Assembly (NCBI RefSeq): GCF_000219805.1
Contig: NC_015759.1
Location: 1,358,479-1,422,478, forward strand
Reading direction: 5' to 3'
DNA from: Weissella koreensis KACC 15510
GTDB taxonomy: Bacteria; Bacillota; Bacilli; Lactobacillales; Lactobacillaceae
Length of the DNA: 64,000 nt
Shown here: positions 44,812 to 54,322 of the stretch, one piece after another
Layout of the letters: each line of letters starts with the position of its first letter
Numbering within the stretch: position 1 is the stretch's first letter
Made by a program: the position numbers and the translations under genes
The notes under the pieces: generated by a model
Database searches by the model: none
Told to the model about the DNA's origin: nothing
The model's input: the letters and a program-made list of their open reading frames with translations, nothing else

Positions 44812-47112
44812 ATGAATAATTTTTTAAGAATATCAAAAAAAGTTCTTATTTTACAAAAAGATCTCGAAGTAAAAAGCAATATTGAATTTAATGAATATGC
44901 GCAAAAGATGACTCTTAAATTTTATAAACTTAATAAATTGGATAATGAAATGGAAATTTCAGCCTTAAGTATAATTGTGGAGGCCATCAGGAGAGAAGAA
45001 GGATATATTGCTTTCCCTGTTCAAATCATTGGTGCATTAACATTATTAAATGGGAACATAGCAGAAATGAAGACAGGTGAGGGCAAAACTATTACCGCTA
45101 TAATAGCATTATATTTGGGGTATCTAAAAAATCATCATCAAATTTTATTTACTCAGAATCAATATTTAGCTAAACGTGACTATGAGTTTTCTCGTCCTAT
45201 CTTTAAGAGATTAAATATCCCCTCTGGTTTGGTTGAAGAGTTGGATAAAAATAGTGATCAGAAATTTAGTTTTAAAATGAAAGAACGACAGGCGTTATAT
45301 GATAACCCTATTGTTTATACAACCAATGATGTATTCGGATTTGATTATCTACAATCTAATTTAGTATCACAATCAGAAGAAAAATTAAACTTACATTTTG
45401 ATTGGGCTATCATCGATGAAATAGATTCTATATTATTGGATGATGCGCAAATGCCACTGATTATTTCAGGTAATCCTAAAGCACAATCAAATTTATTTAA
45501 AATCACTAATAATTTTGTTAGTCTGTTAGATCCTCTTAGAGACTATCAAATGGATAATCGGAAAAAAACAGTTTGGTTAACAGAACGTGGTGTTCAAAAA
45601 GCAAATAAATTTTTCAGAGTTGAAAATTTATTTAGTGAAAATAATTTTGAATTAGTAAAGCATGTAATGTTGGCACTGCAGGCGAATACTATTATGAAGT
45701 TAGGTGATGATTATATTGTTACAGATGGAGAAATAAAATTATTAGATTCAACAACTGGACGTATTATGGAGGGATCATTATTTGAATCAGGATTACACCA
45801 AGCAATAGAGGCTAAGGAATTTGTTTCGTTGTCTAAAGAAAATAGATCTATGGCTTCTGTTACCTATCAAAATTTATTTAGAATGTTTAATCAACTATCA
45901 GGTTTGACGGGAACAGCTTATACAAATAGAAAAGAGTTCTTAGAAATATATAATCTACGTGTGGATAGGATTCCAGAAAACATAAAATCTGTACGTAAAG
46001 ATCTTAAAGATCACTATACAGTATCTTTGAGTAATAAATTAGAACAAATTATGAAAAGGACGATGGAGCTAATTGAAGCTGGGAGACCAGTTTTATTGGT
46101 AACAGAATCTATTTTTACGGCTAACATATATTCTAATTTTTTCTGGTCTAGAAATATATCTCATAATGTTTTGACAGGATCACAAATTGCAAATGAAGCA
46201 GAAATCATTAAAATGGCAGGTAAAAAGTCGACGTTAACAATTGCTACTATTATTGCTGGGCGTGGTACTGATATTAAAATTGACAAAGAGGTTCAAGAAA
46301 TTGGTGGGTTAGCTGTTATAGCTACGGAACATTTCTCTAGTAAGCGAATAGATAATCAAGTAAGAGGAAGGTCAGGACGGCAAGGTGAAAGTGGGACTAC
46401 TGAATTTTTTGTTTCATTGGAAGACAAGATCTTTGAAGACTTTTACGTCAAAGGGATTGACCGAATTTCTAATAAAAAAACAGTAAAATTAAATTTTTTC
46501 CAAAAAGAATATATCAAGCATAAAATTAAGCAGATTCAAACTAAATTTGAAGAAGAAGATTATAAAAACAGATTTAATTCAATGGAAATGGATGAGACAT
46601 TACGTGTTCAAAGAGAAATTATTTATCATGAAAGAGATAGTATTATAAATCAAAATCAATTTAGTCATAGACATTTTGTAGAATTATTAAAAGGATATGC
46701 CAAAGATATCGTTGATAACGAAAACTATGATAAAACAAGATTTATATTTGATTTCATTGATGAATCATATAGTATTGATGATCAAATAAATATAGAAGAA
46801 GAGATTAATGATCGATTTAATTACGTTCAAAATCTTCTAGATCAATACCCGGATGCTTTTGAAGAATTTATAAATCAAATATTATTGAAGTCCATAGATA
46901 CTGAATGGGTATTACATGTAGACAGAATGCAACAATTACGATTATTAATTGATAAGCGTGTAACGGGTCAAAAGAATCCATTGCAAGAATATCAAGAAGA
47001 CAGTCAAAGATTATATAAATTTTTTAGAAAATCGGTCAATAAAGCTATCTTGAAAAATTTCATGTTAAGTAGGTTAGAAGTAAAAAATAATCTAAAGGTT
47101 ACTTTCCCTTAA
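44812..47112 (+). CDS. secA2: Accessory Sec ATPase SecA2
   Basis: SecA2 (766 residues) is the motor that drives the glycosylated adhesin through SecY2. Walker A MKTGEGKT is at 86-93. Also seen are YTTNDVFGFDYL, the DEAD-type WAIIDEIDSILLDDAQMPL, SGLTGTAYT, AGRGTDIKI and QVRGRSGRQG, so the ATPase is intact. It lacks the C-terminal zinc-binding tail of housekeeping SecA, as expected for the accessory form. AGTAGGA lies upstream of ATG 44812. It starts a six-gene operon ending at secY2. Confidence 0.95.
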   Translation: MNNFLRISKKVLILQKDLEVKSNIEFNEYAQKMTLKFYKLNKLDNEMEISALSIIVEAIRREEGYIAFPVQIIGALTLLNGNIAEMKTGEGKTITAIIALYLGYLKNHHQILFTQNQYLAKRDYEFSRPIFKRLNIPSGLVEELDKNSDQKFSFKMKERQALYDNPIVYTTNDVFGFDYLQSNLVSQSEEKLNLHFDWAIIDEIDSILLDDAQMPLIISGNPKAQSNLFKITNNFVSLLDPLRDYQMDNRKKTVWLTERGVQKANKFFRVENLFSENNFELVKHVMLALQANTIMKLGDDYIVTDGEIKLLDSTTGRIMEGSLFESGLHQAIEAKEFVSLSKENRSMASVTYQNLFRMFNQLSGLTGTAYTNRKEFLEIYNLRVDRIPENIKSVRKDLKDHYTVSLSNKLEQIMKRTMELIEAGRPVLLVTESIFTANIYSNFFWSRNISHNVLTGSQIANEAEIIKMAGKKSTLTIATIIAGRGTDIKIDKEVQEIGGLAVIATEHFSSKRIDNQVRGRSGRQGESGTTEFFVSLEDKIFEDFYVKGIDRISNKKTVKLNFFQKEYIKHKIKQIQTKFEEEDYKNRFNSMEMDETLRVQREIIYHERDSIINQNQFSHRHFVELLKGYAKDIVDNENYDKTRFIFDFIDESYSIDDQINIEEEINDRFNYVQNLLDQYPDAFEEFINQILLKSIDTEWVLHVDRMQQLRLLIDKRVTGQKNPLQEYQEDSQRLYKFFRKSVNKAILKNFMLSRLEVKNNLKVTFP

Positions 47113-47132
47113 AATAAGGAGCTATAAACATT

Positions 47133-47315
47133 ATGAAGATGGATAAATTAGAGAATAAATCTACTATTGAACTTAATAAATTAGGAGAAGATCGAAGAAG
47201 TAGGGGAAATAATAAACGGCAAAAAAGTATACTATCTATAGTTATGGCCTATGCTATGGTCCTTATAGTTATTATTGGACTAATTAGAACAATATTATTA
47301 ATAATGAACAGTTAA
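47133..47315 (+). CDS. Small single-pass membrane protein in the accessory Sec operon (SecE/Asp4-like candidate)
   Basis: A 60-residue protein with a charged N-terminal half (LGEDRRSRGNNKRQK) and one transmembrane helix (SILSIVMAYAMVLIVIIGLI) near the C-terminus. Streptococcal accessory Sec loci encode the small membrane proteins Asp4 and Asp5, proposed SecE/SecG counterparts; size, topology and place between secA2 and asp1 suggest this is one. The sequence is too short for me to claim homology. AAGGAG precedes ATG 47133; ATG 47139 is an alternative. Confidence 0.72.
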   Translation: MKMDKLENKSTIELNKLGEDRRSRGNNKRQKSILSIVMAYAMVLIVIIGLIRTILLIMNS

Positions 47316-47329
47316 AGAGGGATTTTTAA

Positions 47330-48772
47330 ATGCATAGAAGAAATCTATTGTTTGTTCCAGACTATAGTAATGAAATGAAAGATAAGTCAAATAATAGTAT
47401 TGTCACACTATTTCATGAATTAGAAGATAAATATAATCTGATATTACTTAATATTGACTTTGACCTATTTTCTCAAGCAAGAATGTTAGAGAATAATATC
47501 GATAAAGATCATGTAGAAAACTTTTTTGAAGATACATATGATATAGATCCTAATACATATCATGTGCTAAACCAAGTTGACTTAGAATTACCAGCGGAAT
47601 ATAGGATCATTGAAATTAATGAGCATTGGAATGTATTACGAGATGACGGAACGATGATTTATCGTGGCTATTATGATGATAATCATGGGGTGAATTATCG
47701 AATTGATGAATTTGATAGTTCAGGTACAAAATTAACTAAAACTTCTTTATTTAGTGATAGGGGCATTAAGGTAGCAGAAATATTAGTTAATTCAGAAGGA
47801 CTATTTGATATTAATTATATAAATTATGATGGAAAGGTATTATTTACAAAAAATAATGCTTTGGATTGGGAAAAGGAAATTTTTGAGGGAAATCATTTAT
47901 TGAATCTTAAAAATCAATGGATTTTAGATAAGGTATCTGAATTTGATGATAACCTAATAATTGCTGAAATCAGCAATCATACTTCTCCTGTATTACATGA
48001 TTTGTCTAATAAAGTGATATATATAGTTCAAAAAAATGTTTTGAATAATTTGGATGAAATTGCTATTGAAGGATTAAATAGATCTAATGGAATTATTGTT
48101 AATGATGAAGATACATTATATCAAATTAAGCAAAAATTAAATGATGGTATTGATGTTATTTTTCTTCCTGAAAAAGAACCTAATATAATTTCAGGAACCT
48201 TCATGAAATATTCAGATGACTATATTGGTATCAATTTTGATGATATAAGTAATCAAACAAGAATGAATATTGTAAATGTTATGAAAGATAATATTTTTAA
48301 AAACGAAAAATTAAAGATTGAATTCTTTAGTTTGAAAAATGCAGCTGAAAATGAGTTTAAAGGTCTGATATCAAGAGTAGAAGAGGAAGGTTATTCAAAA
48401 GAAGAATTAGAAAATATACGAAAAAAAATTACATTTAAATTTTTCGCAAATTATTCGGCAATGGAAAAGTCTTTTAATAAGTATAAAATATATATTGATT
48501 TAGGGAAAAAAGATGCAAATATAGCTAGATTGCTGGCTTTGCACAATGGGACTCCACAGATTACCGCTGTTAAAAGAAAGTATGTAACGGATCGTGGAAA
48601 TGGCTATAAAATAGAGAACGAATCTCATCTATGTGAGGCCGTTAATTACTTCTTAGGCAATTTAGCTAATTTAAATAAAAGTATATATTTTTCTAATAAT
48701 GAAATTAAAAAAATATTTGATCCTCTGTATAAATTAATAGATAAAAATTATCCTTTGGAGAATATAAAATGA
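47330..48772 (+). CDS. asp1: Accessory Sec system protein Asp1
   Basis: Asp1 (480 residues) forms a complex with Asp2 and Asp3 that couples glycan modification to export and has a GtfB-like fold without catalysis. The N-terminus (LLFVPDYSNEMKDK...FHELEDKYNLILLNIDFDL) and the internal VLRDDGTMIYRGYYDDNHGVNYRIDEFD resemble Asp1 in known loci. The C-terminal half is repetitive in helix-forming residues. It overlaps asp2 by four bases (ATGA). Assignment relies on position plus moderate sequence resemblance. Confidence 0.88.
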   Translation: MHRRNLLFVPDYSNEMKDKSNNSIVTLFHELEDKYNLILLNIDFDLFSQARMLENNIDKDHVENFFEDTYDIDPNTYHVLNQVDLELPAEYRIIEINEHWNVLRDDGTMIYRGYYDDNHGVNYRIDEFDSSGTKLTKTSLFSDRGIKVAEILVNSEGLFDINYINYDGKVLFTKNNALDWEKEIFEGNHLLNLKNQWILDKVSEFDDNLIIAEISNHTSPVLHDLSNKVIYIVQKNVLNNLDEIAIEGLNRSNGIIVNDEDTLYQIKQKLNDGIDVIFLPEKEPNIISGTFMKYSDDYIGINFDDISNQTRMNIVNVMKDNIFKNEKLKIEFFSLKNAAENEFKGLISRVEEEGYSKEELENIRKKITFKFFANYSAMEKSFNKYKIYIDLGKKDANIARLLALHNGTPQITAVKRKYVTDRGNGYKIENESHLCEAVNYFLGNLANLNKSIYFSNNEIKKIFDPLYKLIDKNYPLENIK

Positions 48773-50280
48773 AAAGATATATAGCCAACATCTTACAAAT
48801 AGGTGATGAAAATTTAAAACCAGAAGTATTAAATGAAAATATTAAATGGGAATATCTGGATATATCCAATGAAAACATAGATGATGAGTTAGAGGAAATT
48901 AAAAAAATAAATTATTTTGGTTTTAGTGGATATTTAATAACATCTAAAATTAACCTTAATCAACTTAAATTGATTGATAGTGAGATAAAAATAGAAGAAT
49001 ATAAAGTTTTTAATTTAAACTCTAACCAATCAGAAGAAACTCTGAATTATTTGAAAGAAAAATATCAGTATTATGATATGTCCGATAATGATATGTCAGG
49101 AGTTATAAATATTATATTTAATAATTTCTTTAATCAGCAATACGGCGATAGAATGAAAAGAGATATATTAAACATTTCATCTTCTCCAAATACAAAAGTA
49201 CAGCATTTTGGACACCATAAAATTCAGATCGATACACAAAATAATTATGATAAAACATATATAGCATGGGGATCACATTATCTTTATGTCAGAGAAAATA
49301 TCATGGAGTTATGGCTTGAATATGAATTATACGGAAATATAAAAATACAATTAGAAATATCCTTAACGACTTCAAGTGATGATGGAAATGTAGAAACAAT
49401 TTTACTATCTGATGAGCAGATGAAAGGCCCAATTTTGATTGGGCCTTACAATCAAGGTAAAACAGTATCGTTTAGAGTTGTTTTGGAAGGAAATGGTTCT
49501 GCTGTAATTGGTAATTTACACTTTAGGCAAAGTAGAGGCAAGTATGGTCAAATGCTACCGGGTGGAGAAAGACTAGTGAACTCTAGTCGAGAGGAGCTAT
49601 TCGTCTACTTTAATCAAGGTAATTTAAAACCACCTTTGAATGTTTATTTTTCAGGTTATAGAACAGCTGAAGGATTTGAAGGATATCCGATGATGAGGTC
49701 CCTGGACCATCCTTTTATATTAATTGGAGATCCTCGTTTAGAAGGTGGAGAATTTTATAGGGATATTCGGGGCGACTTAGAGGAACAACTTGTTACTTTC
49801 ATAGATAATAAACTTGAAGAGCTAAATTTAAGCCGGCATGATCTTAACCTGATGGGATTATCTATGGGGACAACCGGTGCGATTTACTATTCTAATATTC
49901 TAAAGCCAGGAAATGTAATCGTAGGTAAACCATTAATTAATTTAAAACGTATAGCGGAAAATTCAACTGTTAATAGGTCGGAAGACTTTTTGACGGCATT
50001 AGATATTCAAAAAGATATGAATATAAGCGATGGAGAATTTATAACTAAAAATATTAAACTAGAAAATATTAAGGACACTACCTTCTACGTAATATATATG
50101 GAACAAGATGATTATGATAATACGGGCTTTTATAAATTAAAAGAGCTTTTTGATGGTAATGTCAATTTAATTGGGAAAGGTTTTGAAGGTCGACATAACG
50201 ATGAGAGCGATAATGTTGTTGAATGGTTTTTAATATATACGAAAGATGCGATTAAAAAGTGGGAAGATAATAATGAATAG
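48769..50280 (+). CDS. asp2: Accessory Sec system protein Asp2 (glycan O-acetyltransferase)
   Basis: Asp2 (503 residues) has an alpha/beta-hydrolase-like domain that O-acetylates GlcNAc on the adhesin and is required for export. The nucleophile elbow is GLSMGTTG with Ser365 as the candidate nucleophile, and a late His lies in GFEGRHNDESDNVVEWF. The middle carries KVQHFGHHKIQI and a beta-sandwich region (WLEYELYGNIKIQLEIS). It overlaps asp3 by eight bases. The catalytic residues appear intact. Confidence 0.92.
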   Translation: MKRYIANILQIGDENLKPEVLNENIKWEYLDISNENIDDELEEIKKINYFGFSGYLITSKINLNQLKLIDSEIKIEEYKVFNLNSNQSEETLNYLKEKYQYYDMSDNDMSGVINIIFNNFFNQQYGDRMKRDILNISSSPNTKVQHFGHHKIQIDTQNNYDKTYIAWGSHYLYVRENIMELWLEYELYGNIKIQLEISLTTSSDDGNVETILLSDEQMKGPILIGPYNQGKTVSFRVVLEGNGSAVIGNLHFRQSRGKYGQMLPGGERLVNSSREELFVYFNQGNLKPPLNVYFSGYRTAEGFEGYPMMRSLDHPFILIGDPRLEGGEFYRDIRGDLEEQLVTFIDNKLEELNLSRHDLNLMGLSMGTTGAIYYSNILKPGNVIVGKPLINLKRIAENSTVNRSEDFLTALDIQKDMNISDGEFITKNIKLENIKDTTFYVIYMEQDDYDNTGFYKLKELFDGNVNLIGKGFEGRHNDESDNVVEWFLIYTKDAIKKWEDNNE

Positions 50281-50752
50281 AGAATACAAATTTAATATAA
50301 GTAATGGTATTCATAACAATGGATTTGATAATTCCGCTTTCAACGTAGAGTTTAATAATACCCCGTTGTATGGTGGAGATTTATTGAAAAATAAAGATGG
50401 TAGTATTACGTTAATTAATCCTCGTTTTCCATCGGGAAAAGTGATTGCTTCCTGGGGTAATAATCATAAAAGTCAAGGAATTAATTCTAATATACCGCTT
50501 ATTTTTCCAGGCGATATTTATAAATTAACATGTGATATTGATATGGTTCCAAGTGACTCATTAATATTAAAAATTAAAATGTATCGTGATACAGAAGAAG
50601 AAATAATCATAATGAATTTATACGAACATTTTTTAGAATTTCCTTTAGATTTTAAATTTGATTCTGTTCTTATTGAATTAGTCAATATTAGTAATAATGA
50701 ATTAACGTTTAGGAAGATGAGTATGGTGAAGGTGGAAAAAAATAATGAATGA
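50273..50752 (+). CDS. asp3: Accessory Sec system protein Asp3
   Basis: Asp3 (159 residues) is a carbohydrate-binding-module-like partner of Asp1 and Asp2. The family pattern is visible as INPRFPSGKVIASWGNNHKSQGINSNIPLIFPGDIYKL. The start ATG 50273 overlaps the end of asp2 and follows GGGAAGAT; the ORF could begin upstream but would lie inside asp2. The next gene, secY2, overlaps its last bases. Confidence 0.9.
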   Translation: MNREYKFNISNGIHNNGFDNSAFNVEFNNTPLYGGDLLKNKDGSITLINPRFPSGKVIASWGNNHKSQGINSNIPLIFPGDIYKLTCDIDMVPSDSLILKIKMYRDTEEEIIIMNLYEHFLEFPLDFKFDSVLIELVNISNNELTFRKMSMVKVEKNNE

Positions 50753-51953
50753 TGATAATGTGTTTGAAAGCAAGAATAAGACCATTACTAGAAAAACAAT
50801 CATTAAAAAAATTACTTTTACATTGATTATATTTGCTGTTTTTTTACTAGGAAGACGTATTCCATTATATGGGGTTAATTATAATCAGTTAAGTACTATT
50901 GAAATGGGTGTTAAGCCTACGTTATTAGCATTAGGTATGACACCATGGATGACAACAATGATTATTTGGAAAGTTTTTTCATTGGGTAAAAACCCTGATG
51001 ATATAATATCTTCTGACGCATCACAATATTTCAGGCAAAACATGCTTATGCTCTTTCTATCAATAATACAGGCAATTGGAACATTAACACAATTAGGTAC
51101 AACTAAATATGTTGGTCATGAAACAATGTTCTTTTTTGAAATTAATGTTATGTTTTTGATTGTAGGAGCCTTCTTTTCAGAATGGCTTTCAAATTTAATT
51201 GCAAGATATGGATTAGGTGGTAATAGTCTTTTGATAGTAATTACGATTTTGGGCAATTATGTTCAAGAGATCAATTTGGATATTCACATGGTTTATAACC
51301 ATTCAAAGCCTATGCTAGTATTATTCTTAATAATATTGATGATTATGTTTTCGATAATTACACTAGTTTATTTTGCTGAATATAAGATCTATTTTATACA
51401 AATTTTAGCCTCTAAAGAGCTTAAAAAATATTCATATATTCCTTTAAAGATTATTCCTGCATTAGGAATGCCATTTATGTATTCTATATCTTTATTGACG
51501 TTTTTACAGTATGCTTTATTTTTTGGTGGAAGATATAATCATAATTTAAAAATATTGAATGTAGCTGAAAAAACAAATATTAATACTACTCAAGGGTTGA
51601 TGATCCTATTAGTAATTATCTTTATTATTTCAATCGCATTCTCGTTTTTTAATATAGATGTAGTTCAAACTACTGATAAAATGAAAAAAAGTGGTGATTT
51701 CATTGAAAATGTCATACCAGGAAATAATACGCAAAAATATTTAAGTAAAAGAATTTTAATTTTGGGATTTATAGGTGCTTTATTTAATGTATTGATTACG
51801 GTTATACCTTTTATGATTAGCCAATATTTTCCAATCACAAATATAAATATTTTTGGAATAGTTGGAGGAACATACTTAATATTGTTAACAGTTTTAATAC
51901 AATCATACGAACAAGTGTTAACAATAAGAAATAAATATAAATATAATGATTAA
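50745..51953 (+). CDS. secY2: Accessory Sec translocon channel SecY2
   Basis: A ten-helix SecY-type channel (402 residues). The second helix region starts FAVFLLGRRIPLYGV, a hallmark of SecY/SecY2 (cf. GxxIPxPG). Later features are MGVKPTLLALGMTPWMTTMIIWKVFSL and ALGMPFMYSISLLTFLQY. It is shorter than housekeeping SecY (about 430-440), as usual for SecY2. It is the last gene of secA2-asp4?-asp1-asp2-asp3-secY2. Its overlap with asp3 suggests coupling, and a strong terminator follows. Confidence 0.93.
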   Translation: MNDDNVFESKNKTITRKTIIKKITFTLIIFAVFLLGRRIPLYGVNYNQLSTIEMGVKPTLLALGMTPWMTTMIIWKVFSLGKNPDDIISSDASQYFRQNMLMLFLSIIQAIGTLTQLGTTKYVGHETMFFFEINVMFLIVGAFFSEWLSNLIARYGLGGNSLLIVITILGNYVQEINLDIHMVYNHSKPMLVLFLIILMIMFSIITLVYFAEYKIYFIQILASKELKKYSYIPLKIIPALGMPFMYSISLLTFLQYALFFGGRYNHNLKILNVAEKTNINTTQGLMILLVIIFIISIAFSFFNIDVVQTTDKMKKSGDFIENVIPGNNTQKYLSKRILILGFIGALFNVLITVIPFMISQYFPITNINIFGIVGGTYLILLTVLIQSYEQVLTIRNKYKYND

Positions 51954-51964
51954 AACATGATATT

Positions 51965-52009
51965 AAAAAAGCTCACAAGTTGTAATTGTTCAAACTTGTG
52001 GGCTTTTTT
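51965..52009 (+). terminator. Terminator of the accessory Sec operon
   Basis: AAAAAAGC-CACAAGTT pairs with AACTTGTG-GCTTTTTT (stem with one mismatch) around a 12-base loop. The flanking A and T runs would also let it act on the converging minus-strand gene. Confidence 0.9.
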
Positions 52010-52070
52010 AGTATAGAGTTATTTTTGTTAAAAATTTAATGAAAATGAATAAGATATGATTGTATTTCTT

Positions 52071-53588
52071 TTAAGTATTAATTAGCTTATTTAAAGCTGA
52101 TATTACGCTATTTAAATCTTTATTAGTCATATTATTACTTACCATTACATAGTGGTCTAGATTTTTTTCTTCTTTTTCATCAATAAAGGTACTTATTATT
52201 AAATCATATTTATCATTATTATCATCATTATATGAAATAGATACATTAAAATATGGAATTAATTTATCTCTTATTTTTTTGGCAAACGCTGCTTCTTCAA
52301 AAATAGGAGCATCCATCTGAACTAGAATGTTTATTTTAGGTTCAAAGTAATATTCAGGGAATAATATTAAAAATGCAGATACATTAAAATAAATTAAGGT
52401 ACCTAATTCATCTTTAGGCAGTTCTTCGTTTATGTTCTGAGTTATATTTGTAATATTTTTAACCAAGTTAGGTACTTTTTCAATATTAAACTTACTTGAG
52501 TCTATATTGGCTATGGTAAAATTTAGCTTTTTGAATAAAGATGAATGATATTTTCCAGCAAGTAATGTAGCGATAAATGTTTCACCGTCTAATGTATTAA
52601 AATCAATTTTAGTGTTTGTTATATCTTCGATAGATATAATATATTTATTTATTTTACTATAAATAATATGATGTTTACTTGCAAGAATATTAAGTATATT
52701 AAGGGGCTTATCATCTATAAAATAAAAGTCACTAATACTTTTAATCCATAATAATATGAACAAGATGTCAGAATCGTATATATTTAAATTATTATTTAAA
52801 TAATCATAAACTTGCTTATCAGCTACATTTAAAATTGCGACGTCTTTAATATTTGGAGATATTTCATTATCCTTTATAAAGTTATTAGTATAAATTCGCG
52901 AAAAATTGGTTGCTAGTATGTACATGAATTCTAGTTTTTTACCTTTAGACATGTTAATACCATATATATTGATGATTTTATTTGCTAAAGCATCTATTTT
53001 TGATTTAGAGACATTTTCAAAAGGCCATATAGTTCCACCATAATTACGCCACATAAACGTAACTACTAAAAATCTTATGTTAAGTTTATTCCCATAAAAT
53101 CTAATGAAACCTTTTTTTATAGATATTGAAACGTCATATTTAGAAATATAATCATTGAAGATGGATATATTTCTTCTTAATGATGTTTCACTTATAAAAT
53201 TTTCATGAAAAAAAGCTTTAATTTTTATATTATTATTATTTACTAATTTATTGATTAAGCTAAGCGACACGGTTCCTTCTACTATCTTTTTATATAGTTG
53301 TTTAAATTGAAAATGATCTCCTGTATAAATATATTTATTGTTTTGCTTATCAATATGTCCATAAAGATTATAGCTTTTATCAGATGAGTTTTTATCTTGT
53401 TCAATAATGTCATTAATAGAATCTATGTATTTATGAATAGTTCTTTCATTTAATTGAAGTGCTTCTTTAATATCATATATATCGATACCATCTGAACATT
53501 CTGATATTTTTTTAAGTATTTTAATTTTATATTGAATTTCTTTATTGTAAATTGCAGATTCAAATGTTGTATTAAAATCTAATAACAT
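52071..53588 (-). CDS. Mga-like transcription regulator, copy 2
   Basis: A paralogue (505 residues) of the 35639-37186 protein along its whole length, around half identical in the best stretch: SETSLRRNISIFNDYISKYDVSI for the Mga HTH and WPFENVSKSKIDALANKI beyond it. The N-terminal HTH is IKEALQLNERTIHKYIDSI. It converges on secY2 at the end of the accessory Sec operon, a natural place for a dedicated regulator of adhesin export. Codon use is more AT-rich than in copy 1, matching the nearby asp genes. A GGGAGT site precedes the start. Confidence 0.82.
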   Translation of the reverse strand: MLLDFNTTFESAIYNKEIQYKIKILKKISECSDGIDIYDIKEALQLNERTIHKYIDSINDIIEQDKNSSDKSYNLYGHIDKQNNKYIYTGDHFQFKQLYKKIVEGTVSLSLINKLVNNNNIKIKAFFHENFISETSLRRNISIFNDYISKYDVSISIKKGFIRFYGNKLNIRFLVVTFMWRNYGGTIWPFENVSKSKIDALANKIINIYGINMSKGKKLEFMYILATNFSRIYTNNFIKDNEISPNIKDVAILNVADKQVYDYLNNNLNIYDSDILFILLWIKSISDFYFIDDKPLNILNILASKHHIIYSKINKYIISIEDITNTKIDFNTLDGETFIATLLAGKYHSSLFKKLNFTIANIDSSKFNIEKVPNLVKNITNITQNINEELPKDELGTLIYFNVSAFLILFPEYYFEPKINILVQMDAPIFEEAAFAKKIRDKLIPYFNVSISYNDDNNDKYDLIISTFIDEKEEKNLDHYVMVSNNMTNKDLNSVISALNKLINT

Positions 53589-53891
53589 TACATACTCCCA
53601 TTCTTTTCTTTGAAAAATAAATTAATCATTTAACACATAAGTAACATTATGGCTCAAAAAAAGAATATAGTATAGTGCTAAAGTTGATTATAGTTATAAA
53701 AAATAAAGTGGGATAATAAATTTAATAAAAGCTATGAGAAAATACTAGAATAATTTTATTTAAAGCTATTTCAAAAGGTTCAATTATTAAAGCGTTATGG
53801 TCTGATAATAAAAGATGCTAATCAAATAATATGAAATAACTATGGCACATTATTATTCTATAATTAATAGAGTGTAAGTTTACTAAAATAA
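53589..53891. other. AT-rich intergenic region, no gene seen
   Basis: About 300 bases between the Mga-like gene and the terminator of the minus-strand gene at 53970. It includes the 5' region of the Mga-like gene (a TATACT-like element on the minus strand near 53665-53675). I see no open frame with a ribosome site and no structured RNA. Confidence 0.5.
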
Positions 53892-53940
53892 AATTGGGCG
53901 AAAATTTTTCGGTATTCTATCGAAAGCTTTTCGCCCAATT
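53892..53940 (-). terminator. Terminator for the minus-strand pair 53970-55306
   Basis: AATTGGGCGAAAA (53892-53904) pairs perfectly with TTTTCGCCCAATT (53928-53940), with extra inner pairing (TTTCG/CGAAA). On the minus strand the stem is followed by TTATTTTAG. Confidence 0.85.
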
Positions 53941-53969
53941 AATTTAAATTTATTTCATCAAGCTTGAAT

Positions 53970-54296
53970 TTATTCTTTAATGACTAAGCTTCTAAGAAAT
54001 TCATGAGATTCAAAACTCACAATTGTTTCAGGACTATAATCAATCATATGAGAATTCAAGCATACTTGGCCAGAAAATTCATTTATTTGTAGATTTGAGA
54101 CTTCTTTAGAGATCATATCAAAAGTGAATTTAGAACCTAAATCGTATTCTCTAATAACTTTATCATTATGAAGAATCACAATATATTTCACAGACAATAA
54201 ATCATCAATATTAATTTTCCAAGGACCTCGGATATCTTCCAAACTCAAGTCATTGTCGTCTTGCATAACTTTTAAAACTAAAGTATCTTTTACCAT
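53970..54296 (-). CDS. Hypothetical protein downstream of the VOC gene
   Basis: I do not recognise this 108-residue protein. It is soluble and acidic, with no membrane segment; the pattern (DLLSVKYIVILHNDKVIREYDLGSKFTFD) looks like a small alpha-beta or beta-rich fold. It lies 26 bases after the dioxygenase-like gene on the same strand and shares its terminator, so the two are probably cotranscribed and controlled by the palindrome at 55356-55382. An AGAGGATT site precedes the start. Confidence 0.7.
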   Translation of the reverse strand: MVKDTLVLKVMQDDNDLSLEDIRGPWKINIDDLLSVKYIVILHNDKVIREYDLGSKFTFDMISKEVSNLQINEFSGQVCLNSHMIDYSPETIVSFESHEFLRSLVIKE

Positions 54297-54322
54297 AATT
54301 TATAATCCTCTGTATAAAAATC

